A model generated the notes under the pieces. It was not told the origin of the DNA and made no database searches. It was given only the letters and a program-made list of their open reading frames with translations. Shown here piece after piece: positions 9,930-18,124 of a stretch of 64,000 nt of DNA. This DNA is from an uncultured Lachnospiraceae bacterium (lineage in GTDB: Bacteria > Bacillota > Clostridia > Lachnospirales > Lachnospiraceae). Every line of letters starts with the position of its first letter. Within the stretch, counting starts at the first letter, position 1. The position numbers were made by a program, and so were the translations under genes. Location of the stretch: assembly GCA_948470335.1 (NCBI GenBank), contig CAOKOL010000015.1:1-64000 (forward strand). The letters run 5' to 3'.

Positions 9930-11144
9930 ATGGGGAATAGAATTATTTCCTGGAAAAATAACGGAAAATTAAAATTGCTGATTATTGTAGGAACGCGGCC
10001 GGAGATCATTCGCTTGTCTGCAGTCATCACAAAATGCCGCATCTGTTTTGATACTATACTGGCCCATACGGGGCAGAATTATGATTATAATCTGAACGGC
10101 ATTTTTTTCAGGGACTTGGCTCTTAAAGAACCGGAAGTATATCTGGATGCGGTGGGTGACGATTTGGGAGCCACGATCGGAAATATTATAGCGTCATCTT
10201 ATAAACTGATGGCGGAACTTAAACCGGATGCAGTTCTGGTGCTTGGAGATACCAATTCCTGCCTGTCGGTGATCGGGGCAAAAAGACTGCATATTCCGAT
10301 TTTTCATATGGAAGCCGGGAACAGGTGCAAAGATGAATGTCTGCCGGAAGAAACAAACCGCAGAATTGTGGATATTATTTCGGATGTTAATCTGGCTTAT
10401 TCTGAACATGCGAGGCGTTATCTGGCAGAGTGTGGGGTAGCGAAAGAAAGAACTTATGTGACAGGCAGTCCTATGGCGGAAGTGCTGTGGAATAATCTTT
10501 CTTCGATTTTTCAATCGGATGTACATGAACGGTTATCCAGGGAGACAGGAACGCAGATAGAACACGGAAAGTATATTCTCCTTTCTGCTCATCGGGAAGA
10601 AAATATTGATACGGAAAAAAATTTTCTGCGTTTATTCCGCGGCATTAACTCGATGGCAGAGAAATATAATATGCCGGTTCTTTATTCCTGTCATCCACGA
10701 AGCCGAAAGCGGTTGGAACAGATGGAGTCAGAGGGAAAGTTTCATCTGAATTCCAGAGTGATTGCCCATGAACCGCTCGGTTTTCATGACTATAACTGTT
10801 TGCAGATGAATGCGTTCTGTGTGGTATCTGACAGCGGAACATTACCGGAAGAAAGCAGCTTTTTTACTTCCATAGATAAGCCATTTCCGGCCGTTTGCAT
10901 CAGAACGAGTACGGAACGTCCGGAAGCGCTTGACAAAGCATGTTTTATTCTTTCTGGTATTGATACAAAAGGCTTACTGCAGGCGGTAGAACTGGCGGTA
11001 GAATTAAACCGAGAGGGGAATTATGGGATTCCGGTTCCTGATTATACGGATACAAATGTCAGTATGAAAGTGGTTAAGATTATTCAGTCTTATACGGGAG
11101 TCGTGGATCGGATGGTGTGGAGAAAACAGGATGTTTTTGAATGA
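9930..11144 (+). CDS. capG: UDP-N-acetylglucosamine 2-epimerase family enzyme (CapG/WecB-like)
   Basis: The 404-residue product starts at ATG 9930, eight bases behind AAGGAG. Family motifs are clear: GTRPEIIRLSAVI near residue 15, HTGQNYDYNL near 48, GDTNSC near 105, HMEAGNRC near 125, and SAHREENID near 215. WecB-type enzymes convert UDP-GlcNAc to UDP-ManNAc. In the capEFG order this paralogue performs the last C2 epimerisation to UDP-N-acetyl-L-fucosamine. Context therefore favours capG over wecB, although sequence alone does not separate them completely. It is the last gene of the cluster and is followed by a strong terminator. Confidence 0.88.
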   Translation: MGNRIISWKNNGKLKLLIIVGTRPEIIRLSAVITKCRICFDTILAHTGQNYDYNLNGIFFRDLALKEPEVYLDAVGDDLGATIGNIIASSYKLMAELKPDAVLVLGDTNSCLSVIGAKRLHIPIFHMEAGNRCKDECLPEETNRRIVDIISDVNLAYSEHARRYLAECGVAKERTYVTGSPMAEVLWNNLSSIFQSDVHERLSRETGTQIEHGKYILLSAHREENIDTEKNFLRLFRGINSMAEKYNMPVLYSCHPRSRKRLEQMESEGKFHLNSRVIAHEPLGFHDYNCLQMNAFCVVSDSGTLPEESSFFTSIDKPFPAVCIRTSTERPEALDKACFILSGIDTKGLLQAVELAVELNREGNYGIPVPDYTDTNVSMKVVKIIQSYTGVVDRMVWRKQDVFE

Positions 11145-11217
11145 GCAATAATTTTGTGTGGAGATACGGATGGTGTGAACCATTCTTGCAGTAACAAATA
11201 AATAGGAAAATCGATTC

Positions 11218-11270
11218 AGCCCATTAAAAAGTATTTCTGATATTGGGAATATTTTTTAATGGGCTTTTTT
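11218..11270 (+). terminator. rho-independent terminator ending the polysaccharide operon
   Basis: AGCCCATTAAAAA at 11218-11230 pairs with TTTTTTAATGGGCT at 11252-11265 and is followed directly by a T run to 11270. It lies 74 bases after the capG stop. Confidence 0.88.
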
Positions 11271-11386
11271 GAGCATTTTATTTAAATCACCATTTGCGAT
11301 CTCACTCATCCTGTGTTAAACTAAATTACAGAATATCACACTATTACGGTTTTATTTTGTATGTTTCACAGAGAGGGTTATAAACT

Positions 11387-12913
11387 TTGACAAAATTCGA
11401 CCTAAATTGTTTTTTTCAATACAGAGAAAACAACCGTTTGGAAGTAAAACGGGCAAAAGGAGGTCTTCCAGACAGTCTTTGGGACACTTATTCGGCTTTT
11501 GCAAATTGCTATGGCGGTATTATTATACTTGGTGTGGATGAAAAGCCGGATGGGAGTTTCATGACATCAGGGCTAAAAAATGCCGAAAAATTAAAAAAAG
11601 ATTTCTGGAATACAATTAATAATGAACAAAAAGTCAGTCTTAACTTGCTTTCGGATGGCGATGTGGAGTCATTTGAGATTGAACATGATGTTGTTCTGGT
11701 TATTCATGTTCCGCCAGCAAACCGGGAGGATAGGCCAGTATACATTGGAAATAATTTGTTTCGCGGGACATTCCGGAGGAACGGAGAAGGTGACTATCAC
11801 TGTACAAAAAGTGAAGTAAAAGCCATGTTGCGCGATCAGACAGAAGAAACTGCGGATATGAAAGTTCTAAAAGATTTCGATATTAATGACTTGGATTTTG
11901 AAACAGTCCGTGCGTATCGTAACAGACATATGGCGTATCGAGCAGAACATGTATGGGCCGGTCTGACGGATGAGGAATATTTGGAACGGATCGGCGCGGT
12001 AAAAAGAATAAAAGCAGATAGCTCCATTCATTTGACGGCCGCAGGACTTTTGATGTTTGGTGAAGAATATCGGATATTATATGAATATCCGGAATATTTT
12101 CTTGATTATCGTGAGATGCTGGATCCTGCTATTCGTTGGACAGATAGGCTGCAGTCGAGCTCCGGGGACTGGTCGGGTAATTTGTTTGATTTTTTCTTTC
12201 GAGTTTATTCTAAATTGGTCAGGGATTTAAAGATTCCGTTTAAGTTAGAGGGGATTACACGGGTTGACGATACGCCTGTGCATAAAGCGGTACGGGAGGC
12301 TCTGGCCAATTGTATTGTCAATACGGACTTTTATATTTCCCGCGGAGTGGTAATTAAAAAAGATATTGATAAAATTGTAATGGAAAATCCCGGATATATC
12401 CGTACGGGAAAAAATCAGATGCTGAAGGGAGGCATCTCCGACCCAAGGAATAAGGCATTGATGAAAATGTTTAATATGATTGGTATTGGTGAACGGGCCG
12501 GAAGTGGTGTTCCTGATATTTTTGCCGTATGGGAGTCGCAGGGATGGAAAGAGCCAACTGTGGATGAGCAGTATAATCCAGATCGTACCATTCTGACACT
12601 TTCTTTTGAAAAGAACAAGCGGAAAGAACAAGCGGAAAAAACAAGCGGAAAAAACAAGCGGAAAGAACAAGCGGAAAAAACAAGCGGAAAAAAGATCAGC
12701 TCGAACCAGTTGGTAAAGACTCTTGAAAATAAGCGGAAAATCGTAACTTATCTTTCAACTGAGGGAACGGCCAAAACAAGAGATATAGCACATTACATTG
12801 GACTGAGCGATACCAGGACCAGAGCGCTGTTGGCCGAATTAGTCCAAGAGGGGCGAATTGATACGAAGGGTAATGGCAGGAATAGAGTATATGTTACATG
12901 TCCGATAAAATAA
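11387..12913 (+). CDS. AlbA_2 (Schlafen-like) / ATPase-like transcriptional regulator with C-terminal winged helix
   Basis: The TTG start at 11387 follows GAGAGGG. The 508-residue protein begins with an AlbA_2 DNA/RNA-binding domain (residues about 12-145, including NRLEVKRAKGGLPDSLWDTYSAFAN and GGIIILGVDE). The middle has an ATPase-like segment (VREALANCIVNTDF near 305, GERAGSGVPDIF near 370). A Lys/Glu-rich linker made of two 13-residue repeats occupies residues 409-434, and a winged-helix domain follows (TRDIAHYIGLSDTRTRALL). Such proteins are often annotated as ATP-dependent or Schlafen-type regulators; the regulated genes are not known. The linker is encoded by a 13-bp tandem repeat, so unit gain or loss would remove the helix-turn-helix part. 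Confidence 0.78.
   Translation: MTKFDLNCFFQYRENNRLEVKRAKGGLPDSLWDTYSAFANCYGGIIILGVDEKPDGSFMTSGLKNAEKLKKDFWNTINNEQKVSLNLLSDGDVESFEIEHDVVLVIHVPPANREDRPVYIGNNLFRGTFRRNGEGDYHCTKSEVKAMLRDQTEETADMKVLKDFDINDLDFETVRAYRNRHMAYRAEHVWAGLTDEEYLERIGAVKRIKADSSIHLTAAGLLMFGEEYRILYEYPEYFLDYREMLDPAIRWTDRLQSSSGDWSGNLFDFFFRVYSKLVRDLKIPFKLEGITRVDDTPVHKAVREALANCIVNTDFYISRGVVIKKDIDKIVMENPGYIRTGKNQMLKGGISDPRNKALMKMFNMIGIGERAGSGVPDIFAVWESQGWKEPTVDEQYNPDRTILTLSFEKNKRKEQAEKTSGKNKRKEQAEKTSGKKISSNQLVKTLENKRKIVTYLSTEGTAKTRDIAHYIGLSDTRTRALLAELVQEGRIDTKGNGRNRVYVTCPIK
12611..12688 (+). repeat. six tandem 13-bp units inside a coding region
   Basis: The unit AARAACAAGCGGA is repeated six times without gaps (12611-12623, 12624-12636, 12637-12649, 12650-12662, 12663-12675, 12676-12688). 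Because 13 is not divisible by three, the six units encode two copies of KNKRKEQAEKTSG. A change by one unit shifts the frame, and both alternative frames stop by 12726. Confidence 0.95.
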
Positions 12914-12952
12914 ATGGCCATTTACCGCTCATATACGATAAATGGCCATTAA
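12911..12952. terminator. paired 14-bp palindromes between convergent genes
   Basis: TAAATGGCCATTTA at 12911-12924, overlapping the stop of the preceding gene, and TAAATGGCCATTAA at 12939-12952 are each near-palindromic and can pair with each other. They sit between convergent genes, so a bidirectional terminator is plausible. A long T run is lacking, and an operator-like role cannot be excluded. Confidence 0.5.
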
Positions 12953-12987
12953 ATCATAACCTGTTCTATTTTATGCTATTCTTTTTC

Positions 12988-14492
12988 CTACTGAATCCGA
13001 AACCTCCCAATCAGATTATTCAGCCGGATGGCCTGATTGGACAATTCTTTGGAAACCGTGGCGCTTTCCTCGGTGGCGGCGGAGTTGGCCTGCACTACCG
13101 TGGATATTTCGCGGATTCCCTTGTCTACGGAAGTGATCATTTCAGCCTGCCGGATGCTGGCCAGCGCGATCTCATCCATCAGTGTTTTGATCGACTGGAT
13201 ACAGTCGTTGATGGTCTTCATGGCTGAGATTGCCTGGTTTGTGGATTCCGTTCCGGTTTTTACATTTTCGACGGAACGGCTGATTAGCTGGCTGGTGTTC
13301 TGGGCGACTTCGGTGGATTTGGCTGCCAGATCACGCACTTCGTCGGCCACAACCGAAAATCCTTTTCCGGCTTCGCCGGCGCGGGCCGCTTCCACAGAGG
13401 CGTTCAGCGCCAGAATATTCGTCTGGAATGCAATATCTTCAATGGTTTTAATAATTGTGCCGATCTGAGCGAGGGACTGATCGATGCTTTTGGTGGAGGT
13501 GATCAGTTGTTCCATCTTTGTGTCGGCTTCGGCGGCGTAGTTGTTGGCCTTATCCACAAGCTGGCTGGCGTCGCCGCAGCGTCCGGCGCTGTCATGGATC
13601 TGAGTGGTCAGTTTCGTCACGTGAGAGACAAGACTCTCGACGGATACGGACTGCTCCATGGTTCCTTGAGAGAGGGTCTGAATACCGGCGGATACCTGGT
13701 ATGCGCCGGAGTCAACCTGCTTTGCCACACCGGAAATGTCCCGCATGACATTGGTCAGATTGCTGCGGATGGTTTTCAGGCTCTCGGACAGGACTCGGAA
13801 ATCGCCGATGTAGTAGGATTCGTTTTTCGTAACGTCCACGGCGATATTGCCGTCCGCCATTTCACTTAAAATTCGTCCGATATCTTCAATGGTTTTGCGC
13901 AGGCAGTCGCAGACATTATGAGTTGTCTGGGCAATCAGGCCGATTTCATCCGTTCTGCCGTAAAACGCTTCTGATAGTACATGGACAAAATCATGCTTCC
14001 TGTGCCGGGCGACTTCATAATGCCCAGGTTGGTCAGTTCTTCACGGGCCAAAATGGTGTCGCGGAAGGTCTGCAGCGAATCTCCGGAACGGGTAGTTATG
14101 CCGACGGCATCCGGGGAAGTGTGTGTCAGGACATGGGTGTCCGGGGTGGCGATATACAGACCTTCAAAAATGCCCTTGACGGCGGCGAAATCTTCCGTAT
14201 ATTTCTGAACTCGTTCCCATAGCTGCGGGTCGTCGGGATTTTCCAGCAGGTCGTGTACTTCGCTTCCAAGGGCAAACGCGGTCATATATTCTTCCGCGGC
14301 AGCCACATAATCACTGATAATTGCGGCTCTGGATTCTACGGCGTCAGTCATCTGATTGGTGATATCGTTCCGTACCATAGAAGCAGTGTTGTGAGAAACG
14401 ATAAACCAAAGCAGCAGCAGCCCTGCCAGTGTGATGATCGTCGTGATAATACTGATGCGTGTCGCAAGCTTTTGATTGGCAAGAAATTTCAT
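12988..14492 (-). pseudogene. methyl-accepting chemotaxis protein with internal deletion and frameshift
   Basis: The first part (14492 down to about 13980) gives one membrane segment (residues 12-34) and an extracellular sensor with DTHVLTHTSPDAVG. It breaks off after SILSMYY-like residues and stops at 13935. A second frame resumes at once with a HAMP-like stretch ([17 protein letters not shown]) and a full signalling domain with the hairpin tip [20 protein letters not shown], ending at 12988. The rest of the sensor and the second membrane segment are missing. Total coding length is about 500 codons against roughly 650 or more expected for this sensor type. I infer an internal deletion that also shifted the frame, so the gene should not yield a working receptor. 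Its promoter appears intact. Confidence 0.85.
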
Positions 14493-14552
14493 AAAACTCC
14501 TCCGACAAATAGAATTGGACTTTCCTATATTTAGAATTTTATTCCGAACAAC

Positions 14553-14581
14553 AATATAGCATAATTGTCAGAATAAATCAA
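14553..14581 (-). promoter_or_regulatory. promoter of the chemoreceptor pseudogene
   Basis: On the minus strand TTGATT (14576-14581) and TATATT (14553-14558) are separated by 17 bases, 61 bases upstream of the start codon. Confidence 0.5.
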
Positions 14582-14610
14582 TTGGAAGGAAGCGGCAGAG
14601 ATGATTTTGT

Positions 14611-14639
14611 TTGACAAATAATGTGGCGGACGGTATGAT
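14611..14639 (+). promoter_or_regulatory. sigma-A promoter of the TetR-family gene
   Basis: TTGACA at 14611-14616 and TATGAT at 14634-14639 are spaced by exactly 17 bases, 34 bases before the start codon. No TAACATGTTA operator copy is visible here. Confidence 0.75.
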
Positions 14640-14672
14640 GGAAGGTAGCGAAAATAAAGGGGTGAAAACGAA

Positions 14673-15320
14673 TTGTCGGCGGAAACTACAAAGAGGAAGC
14701 TGGTAGAGGCGGCATACCAGACATTGCAGGAGGAGGGGTTCGAACATATCCGGGCCAGGAATGTGGCCGGAAAAGCGGGATATGCGGCCACCGCTATTTA
14801 TAAACATTTTGGGAGCCTGAATTATCTGATTACCATGGCATCCTTCAGGGTTTTGGAAGAATATAACCGGGAAAATATGGAGTTATCGTCAACCGTTACC
14901 GACTGTGTTCTGTTGTCGAAGCTGTCCTGGAAATCGTTTCTGTGTCATGCCTTCCGCAATGTGCCGGTGTTTGAGAACCTGTTCTGGGGAAAGGCGAAAG
15001 ATATTTTTGAGGAAGCAGTGACGGAATACTTTCAACTGTATCCGGAGGGGCTTCAAAGCCATACCTCCACTTTTTTTTATCTGGCTTCTTTCAGCTCCAG
15101 CATTGAGGAGCGGGATTTTATGCTGTTTCGGCGGGCTGCCAACGAGGGGCGTCTGACCATGGAGGATGCGGTCTATGTCAGCAGGGTCAACAGTATGATC
15201 GCCCATGCGGCGCTGCGGGAGCATATGGAGGATTATAAAGACCCGGTGATTGCCCGGCGGGCCGCGGAGAACTGCTACCGGCTGATTGAGAAAACCATTG
15301 ACAGATGCCTGATTCCATAG
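14673..15320 (+). CDS. TetR/AcrR-family transcriptional regulator
   Basis: The TTG start at 14673 follows AAAGGGGTG. The 215-residue product has a TetR N-terminal helix-turn-helix (residues 5-50: TKRKLVEAAYQTLQEEGFEHI, then AGKAGYAATAIYKHFGSL). Its C-terminal ligand domain is unlike those I recognise. It is encoded next to an MttB-family gene transcribed toward it, and a bidirectional terminator separates the two. Two identical palindromes lie on the divergent promoters of the mttB-like genes downstream. This regulator is the obvious candidate to bind them, but binding is inferred from position only. Confidence 0.85.
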   Translation: MSAETTKRKLVEAAYQTLQEEGFEHIRARNVAGKAGYAATAIYKHFGSLNYLITMASFRVLEEYNRENMELSSTVTDCVLLSKLSWKSFLCHAFRNVPVFENLFWGKAKDIFEEAVTEYFQLYPEGLQSHTSTFFYLASFSSSIEERDFMLFRRAANEGRLTMEDAVYVSRVNSMIAHAALREHMEDYKDPVIARRAAENCYRLIEKTIDRCLIP

Positions 15321-15353
15321 GCGGTGCATATAAAACGGATAAAAGGAACATAG

Positions 15354-15387
15354 AAAAACGGACATTCGGTAAAAAATGTCCGTTTTT
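15354..15387. terminator. bidirectional terminator between tetR and the mttB-like gene
   Basis: AAAAACGGACATT (15354-15366) and AATGTCCGTTTTT (15375-15387) form a perfect 13-bp hairpin with T runs on both strands. Confidence 0.92.
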
Positions 15388-15433
15388 GCTATGCCTATCG
15401 CAGACCGAGAAGAGAGCGGCGTTTTCGTTTCCG

Positions 15434-16876
15434 TCAGTTCAGTCTGGACCGGAACCCGTCGTCTGTCTCTTTCATAAGCCGGTCAAGAACCGCCGTTATG
15501 TCTTCCGGGAGAGGCTGGGGCGTATGGGTTTCCAGCAGATGCAGCATGTAATCACGGGCGCGTTCGGTCATGGTTTTGCCTCCGTTTTTGCTCCAGGTCT
15601 CATGATTTTCTCTGCTGACCAGATTTGCGAACCACACTTCATCACGGAAATATTCCATCGTGTGTTCTTCCGCCAGATAATTTCCGCCGGGGCCTGCCTC
15701 GCGGATCACTTCTTCGGCCAGATGGTCTTCGTCCACATCAATGCCCCGTAAAAATCGTTTTGCCTGTCCGATCAGTTCGTCGCACATCACCATATGCAGT
15801 GCGGAACCGGTGATGCCCAGATCCATAAACCCGATGTCGTGGATAATATTCCCGCCGGTAGCCAGGGCGGAGAAAATCTGCAGCATGGCCTCGGAGGCTG
15901 CCTGTGCATCTTCAATTTTAGAGTCGCTGCAGCCGGCCGCGGAAAATACGGGGATATCCAACTGGTGGAATACCTCGGTGGAACCGGCGTGAAGCAGAAT
16001 CCATTCCGGAGCGCCGTAGGAGTGCTGCATGGTTTTCATATCCATAGGACCGCCGCAGGCGCCGCCGACGAAAGGCGCGCCCTCCCGGACTAACTGACTT
16101 AAAACCAGGCCGGCCAGGGAGTCCGCAACGCCTACGGTCATGGCGCCGGCGATGGTAACCGGTGCGGTGGCGCCCATAATCATGCCCGGTGTGTAAATAC
16201 AGGGAATGTTATTTTTTGCCAGCAGCATCAGCTTTTCCAGCGCGTCTTTGGAGTGGATAAACGGGGTGGTAGGTTCGCAGTATACCATCAGAAAAGGCTT
16301 TTCCTGCAACTGTTCCAATCCTCCCGCCACGGCGGCGCACAGGTCGATGATCGTCTGCAGGTTCTTCGCGTTAAATGCCCAGGTGACAATGGGTTTTGTA
16401 GTATTGCGGATCATGGCGTCCACTTCATGGATATCTGCCAATTCTTTTTTTGTGTCGCCGATCATGACCAGAGACATCACAAAATCCATATGTTTCAGAC
16501 CGTCGGCCAGACGGGCCGTGAGAGCGGCGTCATTTTTCCTGGCGGGACGGCGCTCCCCCGTGTATATGTCAAAGAAGTTGGGACAGGTGGGTCCCGGGCC
16601 TACATATGTATTGCGCCCGCCCACATGCATGGCGGGTTTTCCTGTCCGGTCAAACATTTCGATGATGGAGGGCGCGGACGCAATGCATTTCTTCACCAGA
16701 GCAGCGGGGATTTTTACGTTGTCCCCGTCCACGGTGCATCCGCTGCCGGCATAATATTTTTTTGCATCTTCTGAGAAAACGGATACGCCGTTTGTCTCAA
16801 GAAGGCGAAATGCCTGGTCGATAACAGCCTGGCGATTCTCGGATGCCATCACTTCAAAAATCGGTCTTGTGTTCAT
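15434..16876 (-). CDS. non-pyrrolysine MttB-family (trimethylamine methyltransferase-like) protein
   Basis: The start is ATG 16876, eight bases behind AGGAGG. The product has 480 residues, the usual length of the family. It shows GPGPTCPNFFDIYTGERRPA near residue 95, a central MIMGATAPVTIAGAM segment near 235, GACGGPMDMKTMQHSYGAPE near 275, and AGPGGNYLAEEHTMEYF near 415. No in-frame amber codon occurs, so it belongs to the pyrrolysine-free branch. Characterised members such as MtgB, MtpB and MtcB demethylate betaines or other quaternary amines onto a corrinoid protein. No corrinoid protein gene is in the window, so the substrate is unknown; the nearby BCCT transporter agrees with a quaternary amine. 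Confidence 0.88.
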   Translation of the reverse strand: MNTRPIFEVMASENRQAVIDQAFRLLETNGVSVFSEDAKKYYAGSGCTVDGDNVKIPAALVKKCIASAPSIIEMFDRTGKPAMHVGGRNTYVGPGPTCPNFFDIYTGERRPARKNDAALTARLADGLKHMDFVMSLVMIGDTKKELADIHEVDAMIRNTTKPIVTWAFNAKNLQTIIDLCAAVAGGLEQLQEKPFLMVYCEPTTPFIHSKDALEKLMLLAKNNIPCIYTPGMIMGATAPVTIAGAMTVGVADSLAGLVLSQLVREGAPFVGGACGGPMDMKTMQHSYGAPEWILLHAGSTEVFHQLDIPVFSAAGCSDSKIEDAQAASEAMLQIFSALATGGNIIHDIGFMDLGITGSALHMVMCDELIGQAKRFLRGIDVDEDHLAEEVIREAGPGGNYLAEEHTMEYFRDEVWFANLVSRENHETWSKNGGKTMTERARDYMLHLLETHTPQPLPEDITAVLDRLMKETDDGFRSRLN

Positions 16877-16945
16877 CAATAATACCTCCTGTTCTTAATT
16901 GTTCGTACACCCCTTGCTTATGAAATGGAATTCTGCTTTGTAGAA

Positions 16946-16989
16946 TAACATGTTATACAAATCATAGCAAAAGAAAAATGGAATGTCAA
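16946..16989 (-). promoter_or_regulatory. promoter of the mttB-like gene with palindromic operator at the start site
   Basis: On the minus strand TTGACA (16984-16989) and TATGAT (16961-16966) are 17 bases apart. The palindrome TAACATGTTA at 16946-16955 covers the expected transcription start. The same 10-mer lies after the divergent promoter at 17122-17131. Confidence 0.75.
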
Positions 16990-17075
16990 GGGCGTAAAAT
17001 CAACAAAATATTATGCAATAATCACAAAAAATAATATTATAATTCCACAAAAAAATAAAAATATGCCCATGGTAC

Positions 17076-17131
17076 TTGAATGGAAATAAAATATCTGTTA
17101 TGATTCATTGCAAAAGATATATAACATGTTA
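17076..17131 (+). promoter_or_regulatory. divergent promoter with second TAACATGTTA operator
   Basis: TTGAAT (17076-17081) and TATGAT (17099-17104) are 17 bases apart. The palindrome TAACATGTTA follows at 17122-17131, about ten bases after the expected start. The layout mirrors the minus-strand promoter. Confidence 0.65.
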
Positions 17132-17231
17132 CCCAATAAAAAAACAGAAAATTACGGCGGATGGACAGAAATAAACCGTAATTTTTGGATGAGAATGAAA
17201 GGAGAGGGATATTCAGAGGACGCCTTATGTA

Positions 17232-18089
17232 ATGAACGGCGTTAACACCAACACGCCGCTGCAATTTGATAAAAAAATGACGGAGACGTTGTTTGCCTTT
17301 GCCAGACACCGCCTGCCGGTTCTGATCGCCGCGGCGTCCATGGCGGGAACTACCGCGCCGGTGACGCTGGCCGGAAATCTGGCAGTGACAAATGCGGAGG
17401 TGATTGCCGTGATCGCTCTGGCGCAGATGTATGCGCCCGGAACGCCGGTTCTTTACGGTTCCCAGTCTACCAATGCGGACCTGTCCACCTGTGCGATTGC
17501 CATCGGTTCGCCGGAGGGCGCGCTGTGTTATAAATACTGTGGGGAGATGGCCAGGTTTTACGGTGTTCCCAGCCGGGGAGGCGGCGCACTGACCGACGCG
17601 AAAAGTCTGGATGTGCAGGCGGGCTATGAATCTATGCTGACCTACTATGCATGTAAAGACAGCAGAGTGAATCTGGTGCTGCAGAGCGCGGGAATTCTGG
17701 AGAGCTATCTGTCAGCTTCTTTTGAGAAGATGGTAGTTGACTTTGAGATTATTGATATGGTAGAGCGGTATAAACGGGATATAGAGATCAATGAGGACAC
17801 CATCCCGCTGGATCTGATCGACGAGGTGGGTCCGGGCGGCCAGTATCTGCTGGAAGAACATACACTGGAATTTTGCCGTCAAGAGCCTTTTCTGCCTCAG
17901 GTGTCCGTGCGGGGGCCTCATGCCAATCCGAAAGGAGTTTATATGGAAAATATTCAAAAACGTCTGCATACAATGCTGGAATCATACCAGAAGCCGGAGA
18001 CAGACCACAGAATCGTGAATAAAATGCGGGCAGTTTTATCCCAGGCCGGCGTGCCTGAACAGGTAATTGCGTATCTTGACCAATATTAG
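17232..18089 (+). CDS. N-terminally truncated MttB-family protein
   Basis: The 285-residue product matches only the C-terminal 60% of the MttB family. NTNTPLQFDKKMTETLFAFARH is followed by MAGTTAPVTLAGNLAVTNAEV (residues 38-58), GSPEGALCYKYCGEMARFYGVPSRGGG near 97, and EVGPGGQYLLEEHTLEF near 205. The N-terminal portion of about 180-190 residues is absent, and no frame upstream encodes it. A strong GGAGAGGG site at 17201-17207 lies too far from the ATG at 17232, as if the original start was lost in a deletion; the open frame reaches back to 17199. Half a TIM barrel is unlikely to be catalytic. It may be a decaying paralogue, although it is still expressed from an intact-looking promoter. Confidence 0.75.
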   Translation: MNGVNTNTPLQFDKKMTETLFAFARHRLPVLIAAASMAGTTAPVTLAGNLAVTNAEVIAVIALAQMYAPGTPVLYGSQSTNADLSTCAIAIGSPEGALCYKYCGEMARFYGVPSRGGGALTDAKSLDVQAGYESMLTYYACKDSRVNLVLQSAGILESYLSASFEKMVVDFEIIDMVERYKRDIEINEDTIPLDLIDEVGPGGQYLLEEHTLEFCRQEPFLPQVSVRGPHANPKGVYMENIQKRLHTMLESYQKPETDHRIVNKMRAVLSQAGVPEQVIAYLDQY

Positions 18090-18124
18090 ACTGACGGATG
18101 TAAATCATAACAGGGGGAAATAGA

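Noticed and set aside
12245..12683. Overlapping minus-strand frames rich in CFFRLFFPLV
   Set aside because: They are the reverse translation of the 13-bp repeat, not genes.
12611..12688. CRISPR array
   Set aside because: Units are 13 bp without spacers and lie inside a coding frame; no cas genes are present.
15434..16876. Pyrrolysine-dependent trimethylamine methyltransferase
   Set aside because: No in-frame amber codon and no pyl genes; the protein belongs to the non-pyrrolysine MttB branch.
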